Shown here: positions 7,119-7,277 of the stretch, one piece after another
Layout of the letters: each line of letters starts with the position of its first letter
How positions within the stretch are numbered: position 1 is the first letter of the stretch
DNA from: Thermodesulfatator sp.
Lineage (GTDB): Bacteria > Desulfobacterota > Dissulfuribacteria > Dissulfuribacterales > QOAL01
Direction: 5' to 3'
DNA length: 7,277 nt
Assembly (NCBI GenBank): GCA_003978135.1
Contig: QOAL01000225.1
Location: 1-7,277 of the forward strand
The notes under the pieces: generated by a model
Seen by the model: the letters and a program-made list of their open reading frames with translations, nothing else
Databases searched by the model: none
What the model was told of the DNA's origin: nothing
Made by a program: the position numbers and the translations under genes

Positions 7119-7264
7119 GGACGAGCAATTTCTTTCAAGATTTCACCAAGGGAAAGCCAGGTTTAGCCGCACTTAAGTTTGTAAGATTGTCCAAGTATGT
7201 ATCCAGAAAGGGTATGTAACCCGCACAGCGGCTGTTGGTGAATCTTGAAAGAAATTGCTCGTCC
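7119..7264. repeat. 146-bp element with 30-bp terminal inverted repeats, complete copy
   Basis: The left arm (7119-7149, starting ggacgagcaatttc) and the right arm (7235-7264, ending gaaattgctcgtcc) are exact reverse complements over 30 pairs, with one extra T in the left arm (within 7141-7143). After an asymmetric loop (15 bases left, 1 base right) an inner stem agccgc/gcggct (7165-7170 and 7228-7233) extends the fold. The 57-base terminal loop holds an imperfect direct repeat, gtatgtatcc (7195-7204) and gtatgtaacc (7212-7221). There is no ORF inside. No flanking target-site duplication is obvious. The shape suits a MITE-like or large palindromic intergenic repeat placed 66 bases after the gltX stop. 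The family is not recognised. Confidence 0.8.
7180..7264. repeat. Direct-repeat match to window start (copy 2)
   Basis: This right part of the 7119-7264 element matches 1-85 at 78 of 85 positions in the same orientation. Differences fall at copy-1 positions 5, 13, 14, 16, 32, 76 and 84; the centre is fully conserved. Similarity weakens after 7264. The match stops at the window start, so its true left limit is unknown. Confidence 0.85.
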
Positions 7265-7277
7265 TCAGGCTCCCCAG

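Noticed and set aside
7119..7264. Integron attC recombination site
   Set aside because: The size and bulged hairpin are suggestive, but the arm ends lack the GTTRRRY/RYYYAAC core sites, there is no integrase, and the neighbouring genes are housekeeping genes, not cassettes.
1..7277. CRISPR array
   Set aside because: Only two copies of the repeat exist, 7 kb apart, with no regular spacers and no cas genes.

Overview
The window holds five protein genes in a compact housekeeping-type stretch of about 50% GC. Gene families and codon use (many AGG/AGA arginine and ATA isoleucine codons) suggest a Deltaproteobacterium (Desulfobacterota, the sulfate-reducer/syntroph lineages). This is an inference from protein character, not a marker-gene result. 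The GluRS carries an insertion that I associate with that group, and a dedicated bacterial GlnRS also fits it.

Layout. Positions 1-85 are the right-hand part of a dispersed repeat cut by the window edge. Positions 86-303 are non-coding and carry a good sigma70-type promoter for a small gene of unknown function (304-843, +). Facing it tail to tail is a PmtA-like class I SAM methyltransferase (860-1453, -), followed upstream on the same strand by uvrB (1573-3579, -). A 94-bp divergent promoter region separates uvrB from glnS (3674-5431, +), and gltX follows (5553-7052, +). After gltX, a 146-bp element with near-perfect 30-bp terminal inverted repeats (7119-7264) ends the window. Its right 85 bases are 92% identical to positions 1-85.

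Function. UvrB is the damage-verification subunit of nucleotide excision repair. GlnRS and GluRS charge tRNA-Gln and tRNA-Glu; side by side they suggest direct glutaminylation, with no need for the transamidation route for glutamine. The methyltransferase probably acts on a membrane phospholipid, though its substrate is not proven here.

The most unusual structure is the repeat family at the two window edges. It looks like a small non-autonomous mobile or palindromic element: long inverted arms, an inner stem, and no coding capacity. I cannot assign it to a known family. I see no CRISPR array, tRNA, rRNA, phage, toxin or defence genes. Apart from the repeat and the unknown 179-residue protein, the region is ordinary.
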